Positions 1 through 7,890 are shown, counted from the stretch's first letter. The stretch is DNA of 12,698 nucleotides from Bacillota bacterium (GCA_023434855.1 JAEYSJ010000145.1:1-12698); one strand, 5' to 3'. Made by a program: numbers and translations. Notes: generated by a model not told the origin, from the letters alone.

Positions 1-786
1 TGAAGACCTTGTATAAAATTTATTTTGTCCAATATATCCGCGCATAAAATAATCATCATTTCGATCTTTTAAATAATAATCGCCATTTACGAACTCCACT
101 TTTGTACTAAACCTATTCCAGCCATATGTTTTATTTTTAAACCAGACTCTTTTAACCTTTGAGTTATATTGTTCTTCTAGCATTTCTAAAAATCTAAGAT
201 AGACTTTAGGAGAATTCGCACCGAGACAAACAAAATCAACAGTCACTAAAGCCGAATACTTTTTCTGTAAAAACCCGTATAATCCAGCAACCTCACAGGG
301 TGACCCGACAAATAAAACTTTTTTCCCTTCGTCGAGCAATGCTTTTATCTGTTTAAAGACATCCTTCTTATCACTTTGCACGTACTTTGATTGCCGTAAA
401 ATAGAAATTTCATCTTTCTTCTGAATAATATGATGCTCTACAAGAAACTCTTTCGTGTATCTAGCTCCAACGACATAGCCACTATCTTCCGTTAAAAAAC
501 TACTTGCTAATTCCGTAAAGATTCCTCCGGAAGTACTATGCCAGCGTACCTCTCTATCTAATGACCATGCGGCTTTCACTTTTGGTTCTTTTTTATCCTC
601 GTCTAAAGATTGAACTAATGATGGGCATACTTTTTCACATAAATTACACTGAATACATGTTTTTTTATCAATTACTGGATATAAAAACCCATCATGTTCG
701 GCTTCCATTATAATAGAATTTTTTGGGCATACATTAACACATGCACTACAACCAGTACAATGATTCCTGGATAGTTTATCTATCAT
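1..786 (-). CDS. Ferredoxin/FrhB-type (coenzyme F420 hydrogenase beta subunit-like) protein, 3' end beyond the window
   Basis: The frame is open for all 262 codons from the ATG at 786 to the left edge, so the C-terminus is missing. The N-terminus has two 4Fe-4S ferredoxin motifs: Cys10, 13, 16, 20 (CTGCSACVNVCP) and Cys44, 47, 50, 54 (CIQCNLCEKVCP). A Ser-Gly-Gly segment (WHSTSGGIFTELAS) follows, typical of the FrhB/FdhB N-terminal domain; the visible end (YIGQNKFYTRSS) leads into the usual C-terminal Cys-containing part. Family members transfer electrons to flavin or F420-like cofactors. In bacterial polysaccharide clusters they are often found beside pyruvyl transferases, with no settled substrate. 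The start follows a GGAAGTGA ribosome site and lies 4 bp after the acyltransferase stop, so the two are probably cotranscribed. A redox step on a sugar or lipid-linked intermediate is inference. Confidence 0.85.
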   Translation of the reverse strand, partial: MIDKLSRNHCTGCSACVNVCPKNSIIMEAEHDGFLYPVIDKKTCIQCNLCEKVCPSLVQSLDEDKKEPKVKAAWSLDREVRWHSTSGGIFTELASSFLTEDSGYVVGARYTKEFLVEHHIIQKKDEISILRQSKYVQSDKKDVFKQIKALLDEGKKVLFVGSPCEVAGLYGFLQKKYSALVTVDFVCLGANSPKVYLRFLEMLEEQYNSKVKRVWFKNKTYGWNRFSTKVEFVNGDYYLKDRNDDYFMRGYIGQNKFYTRSS

Positions 787-790
787 ACAA

Positions 791-1420
791 TCACTTCCAA
801 TTAACTTCTCGCCTAATAAGCTCAGCTGGTACACCCGCTACGATAGAATACGGTTCTACATCCTTAGTTACAACAGCTCCCGCTGCAACAATTGCGCCAT
901 CGCCAATAGTAACCCCTTTTAAAATAGTAGCTCTTGTGCCAATCCAAACACGATTTCCAATACGAATGGGTAATGTTTTTTCATATTTATCAGCTATTAT
1001 TTCATGTGCATCAGAATCCATAATCGTCACATCATGTGAAATCACAACATCATTTCCTATAGATATTTCTTTTGTGCATCTAATTTTAATATTGGAATTA
1101 AAAAAACCTGAGCCAAGTTTCAACTTAGCATTTTTAAAAAGAATAATATCTCCACCATAATAAACCGCAAACCCACCATTCACTTGTAATAATGAGTTCT
1201 CATCCATGCGAATTGTCGTCTCTCTTTTTGAGCCAGCAATGGCATTAGCTCCAATATGAAAATTGCCATTTAAATGTATTTCTGCACCGTGATTCATTTC
1301 AACAATGGCACCTTTATATAGAATAATTTTATTCTTAGAAGCATATTTTATTTTTTTATTCAAGAAATTATAGTAAAGTGTTCTAAAAATTTTAATTTTT
1401 TTTATTACACGAATATCCAT
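791..1420 (-). CDS. Left-handed beta-helix (hexapeptide-repeat) O-acyltransferase
   Basis: This 209-residue protein has the isoleucine-rich hexapeptide repeats of the LbH acyltransferase family, strongest at the C-terminus ([19 protein letters not shown], then [17 protein letters not shown] and the closing [10 protein letters not shown]). The DSDAHEI segment probably holds the active-site histidine. Such enzymes, usually trimeric and cytoplasmic, move acetyl or another acyl group from CoA to a sugar. Here the target is probably a capsule sugar, but acceptor and position cannot be read from sequence. I chose the ATG at 1420 because AGGAG lies 5 bases upstream. The same frame opens earlier at a TTG (1453) that would overlap the SGNH gene and has no good ribosome site. 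The basic N-terminus ([15 protein letters not shown]) is common in capsule acetyltransferases. Confidence 0.9.
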   Translation of the reverse strand: MDIRVIKKIKIFRTLYYNFLNKKIKYASKNKIILYKGAIVEMNHGAEIHLNGNFHIGANAIAGSKRETTIRMDENSLLQVNGGFAVYYGGDIILFKNAKLKLGSGFFNSNIKIRCTKEISIGNDVVISHDVTIMDSDAHEIIADKYEKTLPIRIGNRVWIGTRATILKGVTIGDGAIVAAGAVVTKDVEPYSIVAGVPAELIRREVNWK

Positions 1421-1425
1421 GAATA

Positions 1426-1430
1426 CTCCT
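1426..1430 (-). promoter_or_regulatory. Ribosome binding site fixing the acyltransferase start
   Basis: On the minus strand AGGAG is followed by TATTC and then the ATG at 1420. It is the only convincing Shine-Dalgarno site near this gene and supports the shorter protein rather than the TTG start at 1453. Confidence 0.75.
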
Positions 1431-1442
1431 ATATATAAAAAT

Positions 1443-2384
1443 TTATTTTTCAAGTTTCAAATCTTGCAATACTGTTTTTGTAAACAATTTTCTTCCATTG
1501 ATATTTAAAAAATCCGAGTTAATATATAATTTGTAGTCTTGAAAACGTTCATCGTATAAATAATCTAACACCGGAATATTTCTTGTATTTGCGCGACGAA
1601 TATTTTTGTACAACACTGTTTCCATAAATTCTTTTGAAATCAATTGATTTAAAACTCCGGATACAGGTGGCACTACAATAATGGGTTTAAGGTTTTTTTC
1701 TATGCAAAACTCAATCATTTCAGATAATAAAACTGTAGTTTTGTTAAACATATCTTTTAAATGAATAGCCGATGTGGATGATTTCATATCGACCAGCTTA
1801 AACTCATTACACCATTCTTTTACTCTTTCCTTTGCCTCAACTTTAATATCTTCATAAGATTTGCTTTCATTACATACATACAAATCAATTATTGGTTGAT
1901 CTTTGATTAGATGCCATAATTTCAATTTTGCTGATAATATCGGAAACTTAATTCTGGTAAAGTATTTAAATTTTGTATAACCGTTAATATATATCTTATC
2001 TAAAAAATGATAATATTTTGTGTTGCTCTCTTCATTTACATAATCTAAAAAACAAAATGCTAAATCTGGAATAATAATTAAGACTTTAGAATTCTTTTTA
2101 AAATGGTGATTATATTGCTTTAAGATCTTAAAATCATAGGACAATGATTGCGGCTGTAACGCAAAATTAAAACCTTTAACCTCAGCACCTTCATAATCAA
2201 ATCCATATTTACCATATGAACTTCCTGTATTAATTACCTCTAATTGATAGGGAACGCCGTTAGTAAATTTCTTCAACTGTCGAACTGTATTTTGATAATA
2301 ATTAGTTTTTATAAATAGCTGATTCAAAGCAAAAATCAATAAAAAAGTACTTAGTACACTGAATAAAACATATAAAACTATCAT
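1443..2384 (-). CDS. Membrane-anchored SGNH/GDSL-hydrolase-like protein, N-terminus possibly damaged
   Basis: This 313-residue protein has an N-terminal hydrophobic helix (about residues 2-20). A SGNH-like domain follows: block I NTGSSYG (52-58, candidate nucleophile Ser55 or Ser56), GFNFAL (71-76, Asn73), a strand ending LIIIPDL, and a C-terminal [10 protein letters not shown] block. Related proteins in capsule clusters are thought to act on acyl groups of extracytoplasmic glycans, but none is firmly characterised that I can name. The C-terminal block normally reads D-H-L-N; here Phe292 (codon TTT) takes the histidine position, so hydrolase activity is doubtful. The ATG at 2384 has no ribosome site. 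An in-frame GTG at 2414 with AAGGA 9 bases upstream would start MKKSLLAI, but a TGA at 2388-2390 intervenes. The true N-terminus, or whether the gene is intact, is therefore uncertain. Confidence 0.7.
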   Translation of the reverse strand: MIVLYVLFSVLSTFLLIFALNQLFIKTNYYQNTVRQLKKFTNGVPYQLEVINTGSSYGKYGFDYEGAEVKGFNFALQPQSLSYDFKILKQYNHHFKKNSKVLIIIPDLAFCFLDYVNEESNTKYYHFLDKIYINGYTKFKYFTRIKFPILSAKLKLWHLIKDQPIIDLYVCNESKSYEDIKVEAKERVKEWCNEFKLVDMKSSTSAIHLKDMFNKTTVLLSEMIEFCIEKNLKPIIVVPPVSGVLNQLISKEFMETVLYKNIRRANTRNIPVLDYLYDERFQDYKLYINSDFLNINGRKLFTKTVLQDLKLEK

Positions 2385-2433
2385 TATTCAAATAGCTAAC
2401 AAGCTTTTTTTCACCTGTAGCTTTCCTTTCTAA

Positions 2434-3267
2434 TCAATTTAAGGATGCTCCACCATCACACACAATAGTTTGTCCAACAATATGATTCGCGGCATCACTC
2501 GCCAAAAACAATGCCAATTCCCCTATTTCTTCCGGTAACGCAACTCTGTTATTATATAATTCATTTGTATAAGCATTCTCATTCACATCAATATTATTAA
2601 TACTCGTAGCCGTAATCCCTGGCGCAATGGCATTTACGATAATTTTTTTAGCCACCAAGTCTCGAGCAAATCCTCGAGTTAAACCAATTACTCCCCATTT
2701 TGATGCCCCATATGGGCCACAATCCCCTAACACTCCACGATTAGAAGCAATATTAAGAATTTTCCCGGATATATCTTCATTTATATAATGCTTAGTTATA
2801 GCTTGCATGATAAAATACATTCCTTTAATATTGGTATCAAATATATAATCCCAATCCTCCTCTGTTATGTTAAACATTTTTTTTTCAATATACACGCCGG
2901 CATTATTTACAAAAATATCAATTGTCCCCAATAAATTTACTGCCTCTTTAATTTTTTTTTCTGCCACGTTGCTATCAGAAACATCCCACTGCAATACTTT
3001 GCAAGAATCACTATTCAGAGAATTTTTAGCTGCTGCCAGTTTGTCAATGTTTCTGCCTGTTATAAGGACCTCGGCACCCTCACTTATAAATTTTTTAGCA
3101 ATTGCATAACCGATGCCACTGCTTCCACCGGTAATTACCACTTTTTTCCCTGTTAATATTCCACCATAATTAACTTGTGAAATATTAACATAAACAACAC
3201 CACCTTTACGAATGTATTTGATAATGTTTATAATTGCTTTAATAATTTTCTTTATAAAATTCCCCAT
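2434..3267 (-). CDS. Short-chain dehydrogenase/reductase (SDR)
   Basis: This is a 277-residue classical SDR. It has the nucleotide-binding TGGSSGIG (46-53), NNAG (121-124) and the catalytic set Asn146, Ser175, Tyr186, Lys190 (PYGASK). Arg72 after the second beta strand (ITGR) suggests NADP(H). The C-terminal ALFLASD...IVGQTIVCDGG is canonical. The substrate is unknown; from context it is probably a nucleotide sugar, polyol or other precursor of the polysaccharide. The protein carries about 35 extra N-terminal residues before the usual SDR start. They include a basic, amphipathic-looking segment (FIKKIIKAIINIIKYIRK) that may bind the membrane surface. The ATG follows a GAGGATAGT ribosome site. 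The gene lies 26 bp after the flippase start-to-end boundary and 49 bp before the SGNH gene's ATG, in the same operon. Confidence 0.9.
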   Translation of the reverse strand: MGNFIKKIIKAIINIIKYIRKGGVVYVNISQVNYGGILTGKKVVITGGSSGIGYAIAKKFISEGAEVLITGRNIDKLAAAKNSLNSDSCKVLQWDVSDSNVAEKKIKEAVNLLGTIDIFVNNAGVYIEKKMFNITEEDWDYIFDTNIKGMYFIMQAITKHYINEDISGKILNIASNRGVLGDCGPYGASKWGVIGLTRGFARDLVAKKIIVNAIAPGITATSINNIDVNENAYTNELYNNRVALPEEIGELALFLASDAANHIVGQTIVCDGGASLN

Positions 3268-3293
3268 ACTATCCTCATCCTTTAAATTTCTAA

Positions 3294-4808
3294 TTACCTT
3301 CTAAATTTATTAAGTAAAGAATAAACTAATCCTCTTTCATATTGGTTCATACCTAGCAACCAATATGAAAAAAAATATACTAACGTATAGGTACTACCGT
3401 AAACTATCAAATCAAAAACTGTCGTTATTGAAACGTGAAACAATATAACAGAACCAGCGATACATGGTAAAATACTAGCCGGAATAAACTTAAAAATCTG
3501 TTGGAAATATAATTTAATATCAATTTTTGCAACATAATGAAAATACAGATTGGCAATTATAAGTTGGGAAACAAACATAGTAATACAGGTTCCTATCGCA
3601 CCGCCAATTTCATTATAACGTTGAGTTAAAGGAATAGTAATAATTACACTAATAATGCAAAAACCTACATAAATAAGATTTATAGCTTTATGTAATTTTT
3701 TTGCTCTCACAATCTCAATACCTAAATTTTGAGTCAAAGCTAAGAGAATAGGCGACATTAATAACAATGCTACTATATATGAGTTTTCATAACCAGAACC
3801 GATCCAAAATAAAATAAATTTTTCCCCTAAAAAAACAAATGCTGAAAAAACATAAAAAATAATAATGAATTGTATTCTAGCTACTTTTGCAAATAAGGAA
3901 GAAATAATTTCATTTCCTTGATTTTCTGCCACCAGCTTGTTAACTCTAGGAATAAACACATTGGATATTGCCGTAGAAAACTGAATAAACATCATATTGA
4001 AGAATGTACCAATTGAATAAATAGCTACGGCAATACTACCACAATATCTTCCAACTATAAATTTATTAATTTCCCAATTTAACTTATCCATTATACTCTG
4101 TAAAAAAATAAAAAAAGAAAACCAAAATATGTCTTTTAGCAATACAAAGTCCATTTGTTTAAATGAAAGTTCGACTTTTATTTTCCTGATACAAAACCAT
4201 ATATTGATTAAAAATGCGACTATTGTCAAAAAGGTTGTAACCAAGATAACAGCAATAGAACGATAACCAATCATTAACAAAGGTAATGTAATAATAGGAT
4301 TGCAAATGACTTTTATCAAATCAATGCCTCTTAGAAAAACGAATTTTTCATGTGCGGCTACAAAAGATGAAAAAACACTGCTAGGCATAACTATTGCAAC
4401 ATTAATTGTCATAATAAACAGCAATGTTTTTGCTAAAACCAACTCTTCATCATTAAATTTATTACCTAAAATATCATTAATACGAAAAGAAATTAGGGAT
4501 CCTAATAATAAAATAGAAATCCCGATTATCATGAAAATCAGAAAAAACATACCATTTAAATTTTTAATTTTATTATTATCATTCTCGACCCTAAAAAGCG
4601 AATAATATCTAATATATGCGCCACTAAAGCCAAAATTAAGTAGTGTTAAATAGCCAATTATTGATGCACATAAACTATATACACCAAACTCACTTGAACC
4701 TAAATATCGTAACATTATAGGAGTATAAACAATCCCAATTATCGCTGTCACAAAAATTTGCAAATAGGATAATATTGCGCCAGTTTTAAGTTGATTTATA
4801 ATCTTCAC
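3294..4808 (-). CDS. Polysaccharide flippase, Wzx/PST type (MOP superfamily)
   Basis: This 504-residue polytopic membrane protein has about 12-14 hydrophobic segments along its length. The N-terminus (LKTGAILSYLQIF... IVYTPIMLRYLGSSEFGVYSL) is characteristic of PST-family oligosaccharide flippases. The family moves undecaprenyl-pyrophosphate-linked repeat units from the cytoplasmic to the outer face of the inner membrane in Wzx/Wzy-dependent capsule synthesis. Length is normal. The GTG start at 4808 sits 2 bases after the stop of the broken stretch upstream, with GAGAAAAGTAAGG before it, so its ribosome site is not ideal. Base composition is markedly AT-rich (one 60-base line, 4081-4140, has 13 G+C), unlike the cpsD-wzz genes. 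It is the first gene of the AT-rich cassette. Confidence 0.93.
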   Translation of the reverse strand: MKIINQLKTGAILSYLQIFVTAIIGIVYTPIMLRYLGSSEFGVYSLCASIIGYLTLLNFGFSGAYIRYYSLFRVENDNNKIKNLNGMFFLIFMIIGISILLLGSLISFRINDILGNKFNDEELVLAKTLLFIMTINVAIVMPSSVFSSFVAAHEKFVFLRGIDLIKVICNPIITLPLLMIGYRSIAVILVTTFLTIVAFLINIWFCIRKIKVELSFKQMDFVLLKDIFWFSFFIFLQSIMDKLNWEINKFIVGRYCGSIAVAIYSIGTFFNMMFIQFSTAISNVFIPRVNKLVAENQGNEIISSLFAKVARIQFIIIFYVFSAFVFLGEKFILFWIGSGYENSYIVALLLMSPILLALTQNLGIEIVRAKKLHKAINLIYVGFCIISVIITIPLTQRYNEIGGAIGTCITMFVSQLIIANLYFHYVAKIDIKLYFQQIFKFIPASILPCIAGSVILFHVSITTVFDLIVYGSTYTLVYFFSYWLLGMNQYERGLVYSLLNKFRR

Positions 4809-4810
4809 CC

Positions 4811-4964
4811 TTACTTTTCTCGATCTTTAGAATAGCTTCTGGCATAAATCGTTAAGGGAGATACTTGGTCCCAGTAATGAAAGCTACATCCTGTTTCACT
4901 AATTGCCCACTTTTCCTCAATTAGAATACCGGAATTACCAGACGACATTCAGCTTTACTCTCAT
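4811..4964 (-). pseudogene. Remnant or frameshifted small gene between cpsD and the flippase
   Basis: An ATG at 4964 overlaps the cpsD stop as ATGA and is preceded by AAGGAG with a 4-base gap. That is the layout of a translationally coupled next gene, yet the frame reads MRVKLNVVW and stops at 4935-4937. A different frame (ATG 4948, stop 4811-4813) then reads MSSGNSGILIEEKW, continuing through FHYWDQVSPLTIYARSY, and ends SKDREK just 2 bases before the flippase GTG. A good start at one end and a well-placed stop at the other, in different frames, suggest a gene that lost its middle or suffered a frameshift. I do not recognise the peptide. It could instead be a real 45-residue protein starting at 4948, but that ATG has no good ribosome site. 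Confidence 0.4.
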
Positions 4965-5650
4965 TTTTCTCCTTTTTCCCGATCGCCATAATAATAGTAA
5001 TAATACGCATGCTCTTCTTCAATTTCCACGCGATTCAATACTACACCCAAAATATGGCCCTTGGCCTTAATCAGCAAATCCTTCGCTTTTTGCACCATTT
5101 CAGGCCGGTTGCTGCCAGCATTGACAACCAGGACAATTCCGTCAACCTTAGCAGCCAAAACAGAAGCGTCGGTAACGGCTACCACCGGCGGTGCATCAAT
5201 AATCAGCAAATCACAGTGTTCTTTTAAACACTCAATCATCTGCTGCATGCGATCTGCCCCTAGTAATTCAGATGGATTTGGCGGTATAGGCCCGCTGGGG
5301 AGCAACCGCAGATTATCCACCTCAGTCTCCTGCAACAATTCTAGCGGACTGACCTCTTCTACCAATGAATTGGTAACCCCCTTATTACGTTTGGTAAAAA
5401 TTTTATGCTGAACCGGTTTTCTTAAATCACAGTCCATCAGAATGATCCGCTTGCCGGACTGAGCCAAAGCCACTGCCGTATTAGAAGTAGTCGTTGACTT
5501 GCCTTCACCAGGGCCAGAACTGGTAAACATAATTGTTTTAAGTTCCCCATCGCTCTTAGAAAACTGAATATTGGTCCGTAAAGTGCGGTAGGCCTCGGCT
5601 ATAGGGGATTTAGCATCTTCCTGAACAATTAGTCTGCGTTTATTAGACAT
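4961..5650 (-). CDS. cpsD: Capsular tyrosine kinase (BY-kinase, CpsD/CapB/YveL type)
   Basis: This 229-residue cytoplasmic P-loop kinase has Walker A SSGPGEGKST (44-53), Walker A' IILMDCDLRKP (69-79) and Walker B LLIIDAPP (148-155). An E-x2-R-x2-R oligomerisation motif lies at Glu19, Arg22, Arg25. The C-terminus has six consecutive tyrosines (216-221), the usual autophosphorylation cluster. In this family the kinase works with the cytoplasmic tail of a Wzz-like partner to control chain length and export, and is dephosphorylated by CpsB. Both partners are encoded in this window. The ATG at 5650 overlaps the end of the wzz gene by 8 bp, so translation is probably coupled; GGGGCGG upstream may serve as ribosome site. 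The kinase is a separate protein, as in Gram-positives, although the cell appears to have an outer membrane. Confidence 0.96.
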   Translation of the reverse strand: MSNKRRLIVQEDAKSPIAEAYRTLRTNIQFSKSDGELKTIMFTSSGPGEGKSTTTSNTAVALAQSGKRIILMDCDLRKPVQHKIFTKRNKGVTNSLVEEVSPLELLQETEVDNLRLLPSGPIPPNPSELLGADRMQQMIECLKEHCDLLIIDAPPVVAVTDASVLAAKVDGIVLVVNAGSNRPEMVQKAKDLLIKAKGHILGVVLNRVEIEEEHAYYYYYYGDREKGEK

Positions 5651-7115
5651 TACGGCTACCGCCCCTTTGCGAATTAGTAGTAAAAAGCTGTCTCAATTTG
5701 TTCCAAAAGTTTGGTTTGGGTTCGCTATATTCACTATCAAAGTGGGGAATACTGCCTAATACTGGCAAATTAAGATATTGGCGCACATCTTCGGCATTAG
5801 TAATTGACTTATTCATATACTCTACGCTAAAGGCTGCACCTGCTCCAACAAACAGTCCCAAAATAGCAGCAATAACAATATTCAACGCTTTCTTAGGCTT
5901 AATCGGTTCATCCGGTAATGTTGCCATATCGATAATCTGAACATCAGTAGGCTGCATCACTTCACTGATTCGAGCTTCTTCATGCCTTTTTGCGAGCATA
6001 ACATAGATTTCTCTAGAAACTGCTGCATCTCTCATAAATTTAGCTAGCTCTTGCTCTTTTACCGGCAGTTTACTGAGATCACTCTGTCCATTTTGTATAA
6101 TAGCATCAATTGCGGTCTGTTGTGCGGTCGCCCCGGCAATTTGCGCTTCCGCCATCAGTTGATTCTGCACAAGCCCCTGATGGATGGGATTCATTGATGG
6201 TGCATCAGCAGTAATGACTCGATTGACCTCAGCAGCCAGCCTCGTTTGCGTTTCCTCGATGCCGGCTCTTGTAGCTTTTACCTGTGGGTGATTCTCTGTA
6301 TATTTTTGAGTGAGTCCCACCATACTGACTTCCAATTCAGCCAGCTTTGTCTTATATTGTTGAATCAAAGGATTGTCAGCAATGAAGCCTTCTTTCTCGG
6401 CTCCCAATTGTCTCCGGGTACTAGCAAGTTTTCCCTGAACAGCCGCCATTGTTACAGCATTTTCAGCCGCCAGCTTGTTAATGGCTGCCATCGAATCCAC
6501 AAGTGCTTTAGTTTCTACATCAGGATCAGTAATTCGTTCTTTTGTCTTGTACTTTTGTAGTTCTTCCTCTGCTTTTTCTACATTGACTTTGGCTTCTTTT
6601 AATCTTTCGCCAATGAATTGTCGTACAACTGACTGTTCTGATCTGGATAGATACGTAAGACGATCATTAAAGGTATTCACTAGTGTATCGGCAACGAACT
6701 GGGCTTCTTCAGGAGTCCTTGCTGTAACCTTTATCTTAAGAATTTCAGTGTCTTTAACCGGTTGAGTAGTTATGCGCTTTAGCATATCCTCATAATCAGG
6801 TATTTCTTCTTTATTCGCCTGCGTCTTATCAATGACTTCCTGTACCACGGTGCGGCTTTTCAATATTTCGGCATAGGTTGACATGAGCTGTTTAGTTGCA
6901 GAAGCATTGCCCATGGGTAAATTACTTAGCAATGAGTCCGCCAGGCCCTGTGATTGTTTTACTCGCAGATTAGTTTCCGCTTCATAAGTAGGCGGCCAGA
7001 TAAAGCTAAGCAGCGCGGATACAATAACAAATGACAAAAAAATTCTCACAATCATTTTCCGCTGTTTCTTTAACGTCTTTATGACATCCCGTAAATCAAG
7101 TGTGTTCTCGTCCAC
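5643..7115 (-). CDS. Chain-length determinant / polysaccharide co-polymerase (Wzz/GumC-type, kinase activator)
   Basis: This 490-residue inner-membrane protein has the Wzz topology. The N-terminal cytoplasmic segment is short. TM1 is at about 21-39, followed by PPTYEAETNL at the start of the Wzz domain. A large extracytoplasmic region is rich in predicted coiled coil (about 160-340). A proline motif PDEPIKPKK (401-409) leads into TM2 (about 410-430), and the tail reads YLNLPVLGSIPHF. It would set polymer length, bridge toward the outer-membrane exporter and activate the CpsD kinase through its C-terminal tail. It is much longer than Gram-positive YveK/CpsC partners and close in size to GumC and the periplasmic part of Wzc, which fits a diderm. 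Start is GTG at 7115, with GGGGGA 7 bases upstream, 28 bp after the wza stop. Confidence 0.94.
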   Translation of the reverse strand: MDENTLDLRDVIKTLKKQRKMIVRIFLSFVIVSALLSFIWPPTYEAETNLRVKQSQGLADSLLSNLPMGNASATKQLMSTYAEILKSRTVVQEVIDKTQANKEEIPDYEDMLKRITTQPVKDTEILKIKVTARTPEEAQFVADTLVNTFNDRLTYLSRSEQSVVRQFIGERLKEAKVNVEKAEEELQKYKTKERITDPDVETKALVDSMAAINKLAAENAVTMAAVQGKLASTRRQLGAEKEGFIADNPLIQQYKTKLAELEVSMVGLTQKYTENHPQVKATRAGIEETQTRLAAEVNRVITADAPSMNPIHQGLVQNQLMAEAQIAGATAQQTAIDAIIQNGQSDLSKLPVKEQELAKFMRDAAVSREIYVMLAKRHEEARISEVMQPTDVQIIDMATLPDEPIKPKKALNIVIAAILGLFVGAGAAFSVEYMNKSITNAEDVRQYLNLPVLGSIPHFDSEYSEPKPNFWNKLRQLFTTNSQRGGSRNV

Positions 7116-7143
7116 TCATGTTTCCCCCGCTCAAATCGTTCTC

Positions 7144-7785
7144 TTAATCTTCGTTCCCCAATCTGTCAACCTGATAAATTGCTGAAATCCAGGGCAGGAC
7201 ATCGGTAGCAAAAGTAATTTTGCCGTTACTGGTTAAGTAAACAACATCCCCTTCATTTAAGACCACATTCTGACTGACATCTCCATTTTTCAGCAGTTTA
7301 AGCAGATTGACTTTTTGGGGTTTGTCCACATTTTCTTTACGAATAATGAATACTTCTTTTTTGGCTGCACGCTTTGTATAACTGCCTGCCATGCCGATAG
7401 CATCGAGCAAATTATGCTGCTTTTCCAATTCATACATGCCCGGCTTAGTAACTTCTCCTAGCACATATACACGAGTTGTGCGAAATTTAGCAATGTTTAT
7501 CGTCACATTAGGGTCTAAGACGTATTTTCCAAGTCTGGTAGTAAGAGCAGCTGTCAGTTCACCTGTAGTCATCCCCTGCACATTAAGTTCACCAGCAAGT
7601 GGAAAAGACAGTCTACCGTCAGGGCGGATAACTAATTCTTCATTTTTTAAGTCGTCATAACCCCATACTCCAACTCTAACGACATCACCGGGCCCTAGCT
7701 TATATTCATCAGTTTGAGCAAAAGCACATGCCACATTCATCGCCAGCAGCGCCGCCGCTACCCCTGATGTTACAACCTTCTTCAT
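7144..7785 (-). CDS. Outer-membrane polysaccharide export protein (Wza family, short form)
   Basis: The 213-residue protein starts with a clear signal peptide (MKKVVTSGVAAALLAMNVAC then AFA), with likely cleavage after Ala23. A polysaccharide-export domain begins YKLGPGDVVRVGVWGYDDL (28-46) and an SLBB domain follows from about residue 103 (RVYVLGEVTKPGMYEL). The C-terminal WISAIYQVDRL segment may be an amphipathic membrane helix. It forms or contributes to the channel by which polymer leaves the cell, acting with Wzz. E. coli Wza is about 380 residues and has more domains; short forms like this are common in other diderms. A lipoprotein site at Cys20 is not convincing because Asn is at -3. 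The ATG follows GGGAGGAAAAGA, an excellent ribosome site. It is the first gene of the assembly operon. Confidence 0.93.
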   Translation of the reverse strand: MKKVVTSGVAAALLAMNVACAFAQTDEYKLGPGDVVRVGVWGYDDLKNEELVIRPDGRLSFPLAGELNVQGMTTGELTAALTTRLGKYVLDPNVTINIAKFRTTRVYVLGEVTKPGMYELEKQHNLLDAIGMAGSYTKRAAKKEVFIIRKENVDKPQKVNLLKLLKNGDVSQNVVLNEGDVVYLTSNGKITFATDVLPWISAIYQVDRLGNED

Positions 7786-7859
7786 TCTTTTCCTCCCATT
7801 TAGTCGAATAATGTTAGTTTTAGTATTCTTTTTTTTCCACCAATATCCTGCCTTGTGAA

Positions 7860-7889
7860 ATTATCAATTATTTGAATTATCTTTGGAAA
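7860..7889 (-). promoter_or_regulatory. Candidate sigma-A promoter of the wza-wzz-cpsD operon
   Basis: On the minus strand TTTCCA (7889-7884, four of six consensus bases) is separated by 18 bases from GATAAT (7865-7860, five of six). It begins directly after the T-run of the preceding terminator. A start near 7853 would give a leader of about 68 bases containing a run of eight A's and the wza ribosome site. The -35 box is weak, so other factors may be needed. Confidence 0.45.
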
Positions 7890-7890
7890 T

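Noticed and set aside
741..1160. Plus-strand reading frames here and in many other places (for example 4300-4605, 5061-5411, 11396-11623)
   Set aside because: All lie opposite well-supported minus-strand genes, lack recognisable domains and have no consistent ribosome sites.
1421..1453. TTG start giving an 11-residue longer acyltransferase
   Set aside because: It overlaps the SGNH gene and has no ribosome site, while ATG 1420 has AGGAG at ideal spacing.
7720..7740. Lipoprotein cysteine (Cys20) in the Wza-like protein
   Set aside because: Asn at -3 does not fit a lipobox, and AFA followed by Gln is a good ordinary cleavage site.
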